This document shows, piece after piece, positions 1-9,800 of a stretch of 64,000 nt of DNA. The notes under the pieces are model-generated. The model saw only the letters and a program-made list of their open reading frames with translations, was not told where the DNA came from and did not search any database. The translations under genes were made by a program, and so were the position numbers. Each line of letters starts with the position of its first letter. Positions within the stretch are counted from its first letter, which is position 1. The DNA is from Nocardia coubleae NBRC 108252. GTDB lineage: Bacteria > Actinomycetota > Actinomycetes > Mycobacteriales > Mycobacteriaceae. The stretch is taken from the NCBI RefSeq assembly GCF_001612805.1, contig NZ_BDBD01000010.1, forward strand, positions 62,001 through 126,000, given 5' to 3'.

Positions 1-1619
1 CGTGGGGCGTGTTCTCGATCGCGATGACCATCCCGATCGCGCTGTTCATGGGTGTGTACCTGCGTTATCTGCGCCCGGGCAAGGTCGGCGAGGTGTCCGC
101 GATCGGCATCGTGCTGCTGCTGGCCGCCATCGTCGGCGGTGGCTGGGTGTCGGAAACCGAGTGGGGCGCGGACTGGTTCACCCTGTCGCGCACCACCATC
201 GCCTGGTGCCTGATCGCCTACGGCTTCTTCGCCTCGGTGCTGCCGGTCTGGTTGCTGCTGGCGCCGCGTGACTACCTGTCGACGTTCATGAAGGTCGGCA
301 CGATCGTGCTGCTCGCCGCGGGCATTCTCATCACCATGCCGGTGCTGAAGGCGCCCGCGGTGTCGGAATTCGCCTCCAGCGGTACCGGTCCGGCGTTCGC
401 GGGCAGCCTGTTCCCGTTCCTGTTCATCACCATCGCCTGTGGTGCGCTGTCGGGCTTCCACGCGCTGGTGTCCTCGGGGACCACGCCGAAGCTGCTGGCC
501 AAGGAATCGAATGCCCGGATGATCGGGTACGGCGGCATGCTGATGGAGTCGTTCGTCGCGGTGATGGCCATCATCACGGCCTCGATCATCGACCAGCACC
601 TGTACTTCGGCATGAACGCGCCCGGCTCGCTCACCGGTGGCACGCCGGAGACGGCCGCCGCCTACACCAACAAGCTCGGTCTCGACGGTCCGCCCGCGAC
701 GCCGGAGCTGTTCGCCGACGCGGCGTCGGATGTCGGTGAGCAGACGATCATCTCGCGCACCGGCGGCGCCCCCACGCTGGCGGTCGGCATCTCCGAGGTC
801 TTCCACAAGTTCCTCGGCGGCGAATCGATGAAGGCGTTCTGGTACCACTTCGCGATCATGTTCGAGGCGCTGTTCATCCTCACCACCATCGACGCGGGCA
901 CTCGTGTCGCGCGGTTCCTGGTGTCGGACGCGCTGGGCAACTTCGGCGGCGGTTTCAAGAAGTTCCGTGACCCGTCGTGGCGGGTCGGCGCGTGGGTGTG
1001 TTCGCTGCTTGTGGTCGCCGGCTGGGGTGGCGTGCTGCTGATGGGTGTCAACGATCCGTTCGGCGGCATCAACGCGCTCTACCCGCTGTTCGGTATCGCC
1101 AACCAGCTGCTGGCCGCGATCGCACTGACGGTGGTGCTCACCATCCTCGTCAAACGCGGGCAGTGGAAGTGGGCATGGATCCCCGGTATTCCGCTGGTGT
1201 GGGACCTCGTCGTCACGATGACCGCCTCCTGGCAGAAGATCTTCTCCGCCGATCCCAAGCTCGGTTACTGGAAGCAGCACAGCCTGTGCCAGGCCGCCAA
1301 GGACGCGGGCAAGGGCTGTCTGACGGCCAAGACGCCGGAGCAGGTGGAGATCGCGATCCGAAACACTTTCATCCAGGGCACGTTGTCGATCGTGTTCGCG
1401 GTGCTCGTGCTCATCGTGACCGTCGTCGGTGCGCTGGTGTGCCTGCGCGCGATCCGCACCGGTGAGGTGACCAGCTCCGAATCCGAGGAGCAGCCGTCGA
1501 AGATCTTCTCCCCCAGCGGTTTCGTGTCGACGAAGGCGGAGAAGGACGTGCAGAAGGAGTGGGACGTGCTCATCGCCGAGGGCAAGGTGACCGCGCCCGG
1601 ATCGGTGCACGTGTCGTGA
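1..1619 (+). CDS. cstA: Carbon starvation protein CstA (5'-truncated by window edge)
   Basis: The reading frame is open from base 3 and gives 538 residues before the TGA at 1617; the true start lies upstream of the window. It is a polytopic membrane protein of the CstA family, peptide/pyruvate transporters induced on carbon limitation. The visible part has repeated hydrophobic segments, the family-like stretch CGALSGFHALVSSGTTPK near residue 145, and a long hydrophilic loop followed by NPFGG-type sequence (NDPFGGINALYPLFG). The C-terminal tail after the last helix is charged and cytosolic. The next small gene overlaps its stop by four bases (GTGA), the usual cstA arrangement. Substrate is inferred from the family. 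Confidence 0.93.
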   Translation, partial: WGVFSIAMTIPIALFMGVYLRYLRPGKVGEVSAIGIVLLLAAIVGGGWVSETEWGADWFTLSRTTIAWCLIAYGFFASVLPVWLLLAPRDYLSTFMKVGTIVLLAAGILITMPVLKAPAVSEFASSGTGPAFAGSLFPFLFITIACGALSGFHALVSSGTTPKLLAKESNARMIGYGGMLMESFVAVMAIITASIIDQHLYFGMNAPGSLTGGTPETAAAYTNKLGLDGPPATPELFADAASDVGEQTIISRTGGAPTLAVGISEVFHKFLGGESMKAFWYHFAIMFEALFILTTIDAGTRVARFLVSDALGNFGGGFKKFRDPSWRVGAWVCSLLVVAGWGGVLLMGVNDPFGGINALYPLFGIANQLLAAIALTVVLTILVKRGQWKWAWIPGIPLVWDLVVTMTASWQKIFSADPKLGYWKQHSLCQAAKDAGKGCLTAKTPEQVEIAIRNTFIQGTLSIVFAVLVLIVTVVGALVCLRAIRTGEVTSSESEEQPSKIFSPSGFVSTKAEKDVQKEWDVLIAEGKVTAPGSVHVS

Positions 1620-1864
1620 GTTCGGCCGGGGATGCGGGCGGGCGGTCCATCGGATCGGCCGCCCGCGCCCTCGCGCACCGCGTCTGGACGGGCGCCCGCT
1701 CGGTGGCCCGGTGGTACAGCGCGATCAACGGCGGCCAGGACTACCAGCGGTATGTGGCCCATCTGCGCCGCAATCACCCGGACCGCCCGGTCCCGTCCGA
1801 ACGCGATTACTGGCGTGAACGCTATGCCGAAGCCGAGCGGAACCCCACCAACCGCTGCTGCTGA
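1616..1864 (+). CDS. YbdD/YjiX-family small protein (CstA partner)
   Basis: An 82-residue protein starting at GTG 1616, which overlaps the cstA stop codon, so the pair is translationally coupled. The core (residues about 30-75) carries SVARWYSAINGGQDYQRYV and HLRRNHPDRPVPSERDYWRERY, the signature of the YbdD/YjiX family (DUF466). In other bacteria these small proteins sit directly after cstA-type transporters and are needed for pyruvate uptake. It ends in a Cys-Cys pair. A longer in-frame ORF starting at 1559 exists but lies wholly inside cstA, so the coupled GTG is the better start. Confidence 0.9.
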   Translation: MSSAGDAGGRSIGSAARALAHRVWTGARSVARWYSAINGGQDYQRYVAHLRRNHPDRPVPSERDYWRERYAEAERNPTNRCC

Positions 1865-1910
1865 ATAGGTGGCCGATTTCCGCTAGCACCGGACCGGGCG
1901 CGCTGCCATT

Positions 1911-3398
1911 GTGGACAACGTGACCATCACGGCTTTGGACTTCGAGCGCTGCTACCGAGCGGTGTCGACCCGCGACTCCCGTTTCGACGGGCAGTTCTTC
2001 ACCGCGGTCCGCACCACCGGCATCTACTGCCGTCCCTCGTGCCCGGCGATCACGCCCAAGCGCACCAATGTGTCGTTCCTGCCCACCGCCGCCGCGGCCC
2101 AGCAGGCGGGGTACCGGGCGTGCAGGCGCTGTCTGCCCGATGCCGCGCCCGGTTCACCGCTGTGGAACGTGCGCGCCGACCTGGCCGCCCGCGCCATGCG
2201 CCTGATCGGCGACGGGGTGATCGAGCGGGGTGGTGTGCCCGAACTCGCCGCAACACTGGGCTATTCACAACGGCAATTGACCCGGGTGCTCACCACCGAG
2301 CTCGGCGCGGGACCGCTCGCGCTGGCCAGGGCGCACCGCGCGCACACCGCACGGCTGCTGATCCAGACCACCGACATGCCCATGTCGGATATCGCGTTCG
2401 CGGCCGGCTTCGCCAGCATCCGCCAGTTCAACGACACCGTGCGCGAGGTGTTCGCGGTGAGTCCGACCACGATGCGCACCGAATCGCGCCGCTCACCACG
2501 CAACGACGTGGAGGCGCCCGCCACACCCGGCCTGCTGACATTGCGGCTGCCGTATCGCGAACCGCTCGACACCGGCTGGCTGGCCTGGTTCCTGTCCGCC
2601 CACACGGTGCCGGGGATGGAGCTGTGGGAGAACGGGGTGTACACGCGCAGCCTGCGCACGCCGCACGGGCACGCGACCATCGGGTTGTCCTTCCGGCCGG
2701 GACATGTGCGGGCCGAGCTGGCCCTGCGGGATATGCGCGATCTGGCGCCGACCGTGGCCAGGGTGCGACACCTGCTCGATCTCGACGCCGATCCGCTGGG
2801 GATCGACGAGGCATTGGGGATCACGCCGAACGTCGGCGACACGAGCCCGTTCACACCGGGCATCCGCGTGCCGGGTTGCCTCGACGGACCGGAACTCTTG
2901 CTGCGCACCATGATCGGGCAGCAGATCTCGGTGCGAGCGGCGGCAACCCACACCGCGCGCCTGGTCGAGGCGCTCGGTGAACGGATCGAGGGGCCGGTAC
3001 CGCTGCTGTTCCCCACGCCGGCGGCCATCGCCGAACACGGTGCCGAGGTGTTGACCGGGCCCGCTCGCCGGATCGCCGCGATCGTGTCGGCAGCGCGGGC
3101 GATCGCCGACGGCGAACTGGTACTGCATTCGGGCCGCACCGCCGACGACCTGCGCCGCGACCTGCTCGCCCTCGACGGGGTCGGCCCGTGGACCGCCGAC
3201 TACGTGACCATGCGCTCCCTGGCCGACCCCGACATCCTGCTCGACACCGACCTGGTCGTCCGCCAAGGCGCCGTCCTCGCGGACATCGACCTCACCGACA
3301 CCGAACGCTGGGCGCCCTGGCGCTCCTACCTGTCCATGCACCTGTGGAAGACGGCGCTCGTGCAGCGCGGCGCCGTCCCACTGCCCACGTACTCCTGA
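1911..3398 (+). CDS. alkA: Ada-AlkA fusion: methyl-sensing regulator plus DNA-3-methyladenine glycosylase II
   Basis: A 495-residue three-domain protein. Residues 1-80 are an Ada N-terminal zinc domain with the four cysteines C40, C44, C71 and C74; C40 is the expected methyl-phosphotriester acceptor. Residues about 88-185 form an AraC-type double helix-turn-helix (MSDIAFAAGFASIRQFN). Residues about 205-495 are an AlkA-type glycosylase with the helix-hairpin-helix LDGVGPWTADYV and the catalytic aspartate in LLDTDLVVRQ. It removes alkylated bases and probably activates its own operon when methylated. The same fusion next to ogt is known in M. tuberculosis (Rv1317c-Rv1316c). GTG 1911 is used; GTG 1920 is an alternative. 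Confidence 0.94.
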   Translation: MDNVTITALDFERCYRAVSTRDSRFDGQFFTAVRTTGIYCRPSCPAITPKRTNVSFLPTAAAAQQAGYRACRRCLPDAAPGSPLWNVRADLAARAMRLIGDGVIERGGVPELAATLGYSQRQLTRVLTTELGAGPLALARAHRAHTARLLIQTTDMPMSDIAFAAGFASIRQFNDTVREVFAVSPTTMRTESRRSPRNDVEAPATPGLLTLRLPYREPLDTGWLAWFLSAHTVPGMELWENGVYTRSLRTPHGHATIGLSFRPGHVRAELALRDMRDLAPTVARVRHLLDLDADPLGIDEALGITPNVGDTSPFTPGIRVPGCLDGPELLLRTMIGQQISVRAAATHTARLVEALGERIEGPVPLLFPTPAAIAEHGAEVLTGPARRIAAIVSAARAIADGELVLHSGRTADDLRRDLLALDGVGPWTADYVTMRSLADPDILLDTDLVVRQGAVLADIDLTDTERWAPWRSYLSMHLWKTALVQRGAVPLPTYS

Positions 3399-3412
3399 CG
3401 GAAAGAGACATC

Positions 3413-3916
3413 ATGAGCATCACGCACGCCGACTACGCCACGGTCGGCACGCCGATCGGACCGTTCACCACCCTCGTCGACGCCGACGGCGCGGTCCTGG
3501 CTTCGGGCTGGACCGCCGACGCGACCGGGTTGGCCGGCCTCGTGCACGCGAGTCTGCGACCGGCCGAACTGCGGCAACGGGATTCGCTCGGCGAGGTCAC
3601 CCGCGCGGTCATCGACTATCACGCGGGCGATCTCGCCGTGATCGACGCGGTGCCGGTGCGTCAGCAGTCGGGTGAATTCCTCACGCACGCATGGGAAGTC
3701 CTGCGCAAGGTGCCCGCGGGTGAGCCGGTCACCTACACCGAGTTCGCGGGGCTGGCCGGTCGGCCCGCGGCCACCCGGGCGGCGGCCAATGCCTGTGCGC
3801 GCAATGCGGCCGCGCTGTTCGTGCCGTGTCATCGGGTGCTGCGGATCGGCGGGGCGCTCGGTGGATTCCGGTGGGGGCTCGAGGCCAAGAGGTGGTTGCT
3901 CACGCACGAAGGGTGA
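3413..3916 (+). CDS. ogt: Methylated-DNA--protein-cysteine methyltransferase (Ogt)
   Basis: A 167-residue suicide enzyme that transfers the O6-alkyl group of guanine to its own cysteine. The active-site motif PCHRV is present with the acceptor at C139, followed by the GGALGGFRWGLEAKRWLL segment that closes the family fold. The DNA-binding region contains GEPVTYTEFAGLAGRPAATRAAANACARN, matching the helix-turn-helix and the conserved Arg finger area. It starts at ATG 3413, 14 bases after the alkA stop, with GGAAAGAG upstream as ribosome binding site, so it is co-transcribed with alkA as an alkylation-damage operon. Confidence 0.95.
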   Translation: MSITHADYATVGTPIGPFTTLVDADGAVLASGWTADATGLAGLVHASLRPAELRQRDSLGEVTRAVIDYHAGDLAVIDAVPVRQQSGEFLTHAWEVLRKVPAGEPVTYTEFAGLAGRPAATRAAANACARNAAALFVPCHRVLRIGGALGGFRWGLEAKRWLLTHEG

Positions 3917-4014
3917 GGTGCGGCTTCCGCAGCTGATGGGTGTTCCGTTCGGCGCGGCATCTTCCACCCGCCGCGCCGGAGCACAGGGTTCAAGCCCAGC
4001 GCCAAGCCAGTTTT

Positions 4015-4038
4015 CCCTGATTGGCTATTTATTCAGGG
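4015..4038. promoter_or_regulatory. Inverted repeat upstream of the YczE-type gene
   Basis: Arms CCCTGA (4015-4020) and TCAGGG (4033-4038) flank 12 AT-rich bases about 20 bp before the start of the membrane protein gene. The position suits an operator overlapping a promoter. No regulator gene is adjacent, so the binder is unknown. Confidence 0.35.
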
Positions 4039-4054
4039 TCCAGTAGGGCGCACG

Positions 4055-4684
4055 ATGGTGCGCATGCTTACTCGCCGCCTGGTCGCCCTGTATGTGGGCC
4101 TGTGGTTGTACGGGACGTCCATGGCGGTGATGATCCGCGCCGGGCTCGGGCTCGATCCGTGGGACGTCTTCCATCAGGGCGTCGCCGGGCACGTGCCGTT
4201 GAGTTTCGGGATGGTGACCGCGCTGACCGGCGTTGTCGTCCTGCTCGCCTGGATCCCGCTGCGGCAGCGCCCGGGACTCGGCACCATCAGCAATGTGGTG
4301 GTGATCGGGGTGGCGGTCGACGTCGGCCTGTGGCTCATCCCGGCGGCGGAACAGCTGTGGCTGCGCGTGCTCGCCATGATTGTCGCCGTCGTGGTGAATG
4401 CGGCCGCGACGGTTCTCTACATCGGCGCCGGAATGGGTCCAGGACCGCGCGATGGACTGATGACTGGCCTGGTAGCCCGGACCGGCTGGTCGGTGTGGAC
4501 GATCCGCACCGGCATCGAAACATCAGTGCTCATCACCGGCTGGCTGCTCGGCGGCAGCGTGGGGATCGGCACCGTCGTGTACGCCTTCGGCATCGGACCA
4601 CTGATCCAGCTGATGATCCCCTACCTCGACGGGCGGCTGCCCGGTTTCGAACCGACGACCCGACCCGAACCCGTTCCCGCATAA
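4055..4684 (+). CDS. YczE/YitT-like integral membrane protein
   Basis: A 209-residue, five- to six-helix membrane protein. The N-terminal half carries GLWLYGTSMAVMIRAGLGLDPWDVFHQGVA, and the middle carries GPGPRDGLMTGLVARTG, both typical of the YczE family of uncharacterised membrane proteins. The C-terminal tail is short, polar and proline-rich. YczE genes in actinomycetes often accompany MocR-type (GntR plus aminotransferase) regulators, but none is present beside this one. ATG 4064 (MLTRR) is an alternative start three codons in. Function is not known; transport of a small molecule is only a guess from the fold. Confidence 0.8.
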   Translation: MVRMLTRRLVALYVGLWLYGTSMAVMIRAGLGLDPWDVFHQGVAGHVPLSFGMVTALTGVVVLLAWIPLRQRPGLGTISNVVVIGVAVDVGLWLIPAAEQLWLRVLAMIVAVVVNAAATVLYIGAGMGPGPRDGLMTGLVARTGWSVWTIRTGIETSVLITGWLLGGSVGIGTVVYAFGIGPLIQLMIPYLDGRLPGFEPTTRPEPVPA

Positions 4685-4711
4685 CGCCGGGCCGCCTTCG
4701 GCAACCCCGGG

Positions 4712-5338
4712 TCAGCCCCCGAGCAACTGCGCGACGAGGACCTCCGTGGCCCATCGCTGCCACTCCTGCGATGTCCACCCGCGCTCACCGACCAGGAGCC
4801 GGTAGGTTTCCGGCGCGGTGAGCGCCAGGGCGATATCGGCCGCGCGTTCCACCGACAGTCCTTCGCGCAGTGCGGCTTTCGTGGCCAGCTCGGCGGCGAG
4901 CCGTTGCTGGACGATCAGCCGTTGCTCGACATTGGTGCGCCACATCTCGGCCAGCTCCGCATCCGTCGATGCCGCCGAACGCACCACCTCGAGCAGCGGT
5001 GCGACCCGCGCCAGAATCTCGGCCGCCGCGACGACCTGTAACCGGATCTGTTCGCGCGCTGGTGCGGCCAGCGCCTCGGCGAACCACGGACGGTCCATGG
5101 TGGCGATCGGCTCGGCATCGCCCGCGATGTCGGTGTCGAGCAATTCGACGAGGATCGCGCGCTTGTTCGCGAACGTGAAGTACAGCGACTGAACGGCCAT
5201 GCCCGCCCGCTCGGCGATGGCTTTCATGGTGGTCGCCGCATACCCGCGTTCGATGAACAACTCCCTGGCCGCGCTGAGCATGCGAGTTCGGTTCGCGGTG
5301 GTCTTCGCCGCGCGGACTCCTGCGGTGCGTTCGCTCAT
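4712..5338 (-). CDS. TetR-family repressor of the adjacent MFS exporter
   Basis: A 208-residue regulator with a classical TetR helix-turn-helix at residues about 15-60 (LFIERGYAATTMKAIAERAGMAVQSLYFTFANK). The C-terminal part is helical and would bind the inducer. ATG 5338 (MSERTAG) is chosen over 5347 because the N-terminal residues then match the usual TetR length. It is transcribed divergently from the MFS gene, and the 77 bp between them hold two matching palindromes, so it very likely represses both itself and the exporter. The ligand cannot be read from sequence. Confidence 0.9.
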   Translation of the reverse strand: MSERTAGVRAAKTTANRTRMLSAARELFIERGYAATTMKAIAERAGMAVQSLYFTFANKRAILVELLDTDIAGDAEPIATMDRPWFAEALAAPAREQIRLQVVAAAEILARVAPLLEVVRSAASTDAELAEMWRTNVEQRLIVQQRLAAELATKAALREGLSVERAADIALALTAPETYRLLVGERGWTSQEWQRWATEVLVAQLLGG

Positions 5339-5356
5339 GCCGAGCATCCTACTTGA

Positions 5357-5401
5357 CTAGAGCGCAACTCTAGTGACACTCTCGCTAGAGTTACGCTCTA
5401 G
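5357..5401. promoter_or_regulatory. Pair of TetR operator-like palindromes
   Basis: Two 17-bp palindromes with arms CTAGAG and CTCTAG lie at 5357-5373 and 5385-5401, 28 bp centre to centre. The second is nearly the reverse complement of the first (one central difference). They sit between divergent tetR and MFS starts, so this is the probable operator region for both promoters. The second one runs up to the MFS ribosome binding site. Confidence 0.7.
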
Positions 5402-5415
5402 TGAAAGGTGCGGTC

Positions 5416-6840
5416 ATGTCCGACCCTGCTCCCACAGCCTCTCGGGATCGGTGGATCCTGCTGTTGATCACCGCCGTAGAACTCGTCGTCTTCCTCGACA
5501 CCACCGTGCTCAACGTCGCGCTCCCGTCCATCGGCGCCGACCTCGGCCTCACCGAATCCGGACTCGGCTGGGTCACCAACGCCTACCTGCTCGCCTTCGG
5601 CGGTTGCCTGCTGCTCGGCGGGCGAACGACCGATCTGGTCGGGCCGCGGCGCATGTTCACCCTCGGCCTCGGGCTGTTCACCCTCGCCTCGCTGGTAGCC
5701 GGCCTCAGCCCGTCGGCCGGATTGCTGATCGGGGCGCGCGCCGCCCAGGGTGTCGGTGCCGCACTGCTGATCCCGGCCCAATTGGCGCTGCTCACAGCGA
5801 TTTTCACGACACCTGCCGCCCGCAATCGGGCCTTCGGAGTGTGGAGCGCGATGGGGGCGGCGGGCGCCGCGATCGGCACGGCCGTCGGCGGCCCGCTCAC
5901 CGACCTGTTCGGGTGGCCCTCGATCTTCCTGATCAATGTGCCGGTCGGTCTGCTGGCCCTGGTGGGGGTGGTGCTGTTGCCGGTCGACACTCAGCGGGTA
6001 GGCAGCGCGTTGCGTGAGCTCGATCTACCCGGTGCAGTCACCGCGACCACGGCACTGCTGTTGCTCGGGTACGGGATCGGTGCGCTCGGCGAGCCGACGC
6101 CCGGTACGGGACCGGCCCTGATGCTCGCGGCGGGCGCTGTGCTGCTGGCGATCTTCGTGCTGATCCAGGCGCGCAGCCGCCACCCGTTGATGCCGCTGGA
6201 GCTGTTCCTGGTCCGCCAGGTGAGTGGGTCGGCGGCGGTCAATTTCCTCGTCGGTGCCGCGCATGTGCCGGTGTTCGCCCTGGTCGCGCTGTATCTGCAA
6301 CATACCCAGCACTACAGCCCGACCCTGTCCGGGTTGGCGGTGCTGCCGGTGGCGGTGGTCAACATCGTCATCTCGCGGACGCTGCTGCCCGCGCTGCTCG
6401 ACCGGTTCGGTGCGCGCTGGGTGCTCACCGCCGGTCTGGGGCTGCAAGCACTGGCCATGCTCTGGTTCGCCAGGCTCCCCGAGCACGCCGGGTACCTCGT
6501 CGACATCCTGCCGGGAGCCGTCCTGCTCGGCATCGGGCTGCCTGCCGCGTTCGTGGGCGTCACCGCGCCCGCCGTCACCGCCGTCGGTGAATCCGCGGCG
6601 GGCACCGCGGCCGGGATCGTCAACACAGCGGGCCGGATCGGGTCGGGTATCGGCGTCACCGCCTTGCTGCTGCTCGCCCAAGAAGTGACCGAATCCTCCA
6701 CTGCCGCACCGGGGAATGCCTACCGGGCGGGGTTGTCGGCAGCCTTCGTCGCGGCCGCCGCGCTGGCAACGCTCGGCGCCGTCCTCGCCGCCACCGCGCT
6801 GCGCCCGACGCCCGCGAAGGAGGTGGCGCCGGTCGGGTAG
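5416..6840 (+). CDS. DHA2-type MFS drug exporter
   Basis: A 474-residue major facilitator protein. Transmembrane segment 1 carries motif D1 (VFLDTTVLNVALPSIG), and the loop between helices 2 and 3 carries motif A (GGRTTDLVGPRR). The fifth helix region has the antiporter motif C area (GAAGAAIGTAVGGPLTDLFGW). This pattern is typical of proton-driven multidrug exporters of the 14-helix group. ATG 5416 is preferred to GTG 5401 because AAAGG at 5404-5408 is a well-placed ribosome binding site. It is divergent from a TetR gene and shares its operator region, so export is probably induced by the exported compound or a mimic. Substrate unknown. Confidence 0.9.
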   Translation: MSDPAPTASRDRWILLLITAVELVVFLDTTVLNVALPSIGADLGLTESGLGWVTNAYLLAFGGCLLLGGRTTDLVGPRRMFTLGLGLFTLASLVAGLSPSAGLLIGARAAQGVGAALLIPAQLALLTAIFTTPAARNRAFGVWSAMGAAGAAIGTAVGGPLTDLFGWPSIFLINVPVGLLALVGVVLLPVDTQRVGSALRELDLPGAVTATTALLLLGYGIGALGEPTPGTGPALMLAAGAVLLAIFVLIQARSRHPLMPLELFLVRQVSGSAAVNFLVGAAHVPVFALVALYLQHTQHYSPTLSGLAVLPVAVVNIVISRTLLPALLDRFGARWVLTAGLGLQALAMLWFARLPEHAGYLVDILPGAVLLGIGLPAAFVGVTAPAVTAVGESAAGTAAGIVNTAGRIGSGIGVTALLLLAQEVTESSTAAPGNAYRAGLSAAFVAAAALATLGAVLAATALRPTPAKEVAPVG

Positions 6841-6841
6841 G

Positions 6842-9800
6842 TCAGGCGACGGTGGTTTTGAGGTGAGAGCCGTTGCGGCCGCGTAGGACGTGGAGGCGGG
6901 TGGGGATGCGTTGGCGCATTTCGTCGACGTGGCTGACCACGCCGACTACGCGGCCGCCGGCGCGCAGTTCGTCGAGGACGCCCATGACGGCATCGAGGGT
7001 ATCGGCGTCGAGGCTGCCGAAACCCTCGTCGATGAACAGGGTGTCGAGGGTGACGCCACCGGCTTCGGCGGCGACCACGTCGGCCAGGCCGAGCGCCAAA
7101 GCGAGTGAGGCCATGAAGGTTTCGCCGCCGGAGAGGGTTTTCGCCGAACGGACGGAGCCGGTGTAGTCGTCGCGCACGTCGAGCCCGAGTCCGCCGCGCC
7201 TGCCGCGTGGACCGGCCTTGTCCGAGTGGACGAATTCGTAACGGCCACCCGACATCCGGCGCAACCGCACCGACCCCGCCACCGCCACTTCCTCGAGCCG
7301 CGCGGCAAGCACATAGGACCGCAACGACATTCGCCGATTGTTCTCGCCGCGCCCGGCGACCACCTCGGCCAACCCGGCCAGCTCGTCGAATTCCCGCTGT
7401 TCGGGTGCGATCCGCTCCACCTCACCCCAGAGCTGGGTACTCAGCTGTTCGAGCTGGGCGACACGCTCGGTCGCCGCCGACTGCGCGGCGACCGCCGAAG
7501 TGAGCGCATTCTGGGCCAGCGCGAACCGCTGCTCCCATTCGACCGGATCACCCGGAACACGCTCGGCCACAGCCTGAATCTCCGGCTCGGCCAACACCGC
7601 CTCGGCGTGCGCCCGCGCCCGGTCGGCGGCGGTGAGCTCGGCCTCGATCTCCGTCTGCTGCCGGGCTGTCCGAGCAGCCGCCCCGACGACCTGTGCACAG
7701 GCGGTGAGCAAGGCTATGTCGTCCCGCGGCGCGACCGGCTCGTCGGCCGGCTCTTCGTCGTCGGCCTCCTCGTCGAAAAGGTCGAACAGCGTCGGCGTCA
7801 CCGGGGCAGCCGCGTTTCGGGGTGTGCGAGGCGGGGTTTCCGGTGTGTCGGACGAGTGGTTCGCGGCCGGTCCCTCGGGTGTCGGCGACGCATCTTGTGG
7901 GAGGAATCCCGCTGCCGCCGCGAGGTTTTCGACGCGGGTGGCGATGCGGGTGACGGCTGTGCGGGCGGCGGATTCCGCGGTTCGGGCGTCGCGCAGGGCG
8001 GTGGCTGCGGTGATGAGGGATTCGAGGCGAGCGGCGCGGGCGTCGACGGAGATGTCCGCCCCCGCCGCGGTGCGCAGGCGGGCGGTGAGTTCGTCGAGAC
8101 GGGTGCGGGTGGTCGCGATATTGGCGGTGACGGTGCCGAGGCGGGCGTCCAGGTCGCGGGACTGCTCGTGCAGGGCCGACTCTTCGCTGCGCAGGGTTTC
8201 GAGGCGTGTGGTCAGGGCGGTCGCCTGATTCGCGGTGTCGGTGGCGTCTTCGAAGCGGTGGGTGGCGGTGCGGACGGCGTCGGCGAGGGTGACGGGATCG
8301 GCGGCGCCACCGCGCGCGGTGAGCGCTTCGATCTCGCGTTCCAGGGTGGCGATGCGCTGGGCGACTCGGTCGCGTGCGGCCTCGGCGGCCTGCTCGGCGA
8401 CCACTGCGGCGTCTTCGGCGTCCTTGGACACGGCGTCGTCGGTCGGCCGGGCCGGTTCGGGGTGTTCGGCGGAACCACAGACCGTGCACGGCGCGCCATC
8501 GACCAACGCGCCCGCGAGCTCGGCAGCCATCCCCGCCAGGCGCCGCGAACGCAGGTCGAGCACCTGCTCCCGCGCATCGAGGTGGGCTCGCCGTGCCTCG
8601 TCGAGCTCGGCCTGCGCCCGGTCCAGAGCCGGTCGCTTGGTGGTCAATTCGACGGCAGCGGCCGCCGAGTCCTGCCATTTCGACAGGTCGTTGCGCAACC
8701 CCGGCAGCGCGGCGGCGGCATCGGTCGCCTCCCGCAACTGCTCCTGCGCCGAGGCGATCATCGCGGGCAGTTCCTCGCGCCGACGCGCCAGCTCCCCGGC
8801 CCGCCGCGTCAACCGTTCGGCTTCCGCCTCGTGCGCCGCGAGATCCCCCGCCAGCTGTCTTGCGGTCACCGCCTCGGCCCGCACCTCCCCGAGAACGCCG
8901 ATCAGCGCGTTCCACCGACTGACAGCCCCGTCGAGATCTCCCGCGACATCCCGCACCGGACCAGCCGCGACGCCCCCTGATGACGCGTCGCGCACGCCGC
9001 CGCCGTTCGCACCATGCACGCCACGGCCGTTCGCCCCGCTGCGGTGGCCGGTCTCTCCATCGGTATCAGTCGAGCGCGGCCGGACCGACCGCACCTCCTG
9101 TTCACGCGAACCATCGAGCGAAGACGCCATCGGGTCCTCGAGGTGATGGCTCGAGCCGCCATCGGCGACACCCTCAGCTTGCCCTGACCCGTCGACCGCC
9201 GAGCGCGTATCCGCAGCGTGCGGACGACGATCGGAAGCCGTACGCGCATTCCCCGCCGCGTCCGATCGCGGGTTCCGTTGGGCCTCATCGGGCTCGTCGG
9301 TGATCACGGTCAGCAGGTCGAGACCGGGTAGGTCGGCAGCGGCTTCGGCGCGTAGTTGGGTGGCCAGTTCGGTGGCGGCGGCGCGCGTGGCGGTTTCGGC
9401 GCGGCGCAGGTCGCGGACGACGGTCCGGGCCTCGTCGATGGCCTGGACGACGGGTTCGGCGCGACGAGCCTGGTCGAGTTCGCGTTCCAGGGCAGCGCGG
9501 TGGGCAGCGGCAGCGGTGTAGGCCTCGAGTTCGGACCTGGCCGCCCGCATCCGGGCATGGAGTTCGGTGATGCGGCGCTGCTCGTCGGCTTCGGCGCGGG
9601 CGGCGTCGGATTCCTTCTGGCGCAGTTCGGTATTCGCGATGGCCTCGGCCAATTCGTGGCGAGCTGTGGAGAGCAGATCCTGTGACCAGCTCACCGCGTC
9701 GGGCAGCCCGACCGATTCCGCGCCGCCGTACCCGGCCGCCATTCCCACCTTCGTGATGAGCCGGTCGATGCCCTGTCTCAGCACCCCGAGTTCGGCTTCG

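Noticed and set aside
7226..8980. A 584-codon plus-strand ORF opposite sbcC
   Set aside because: Antisense of the SbcC coiled coil; no family features, while SbcC is complete from Walker A to Walker B.
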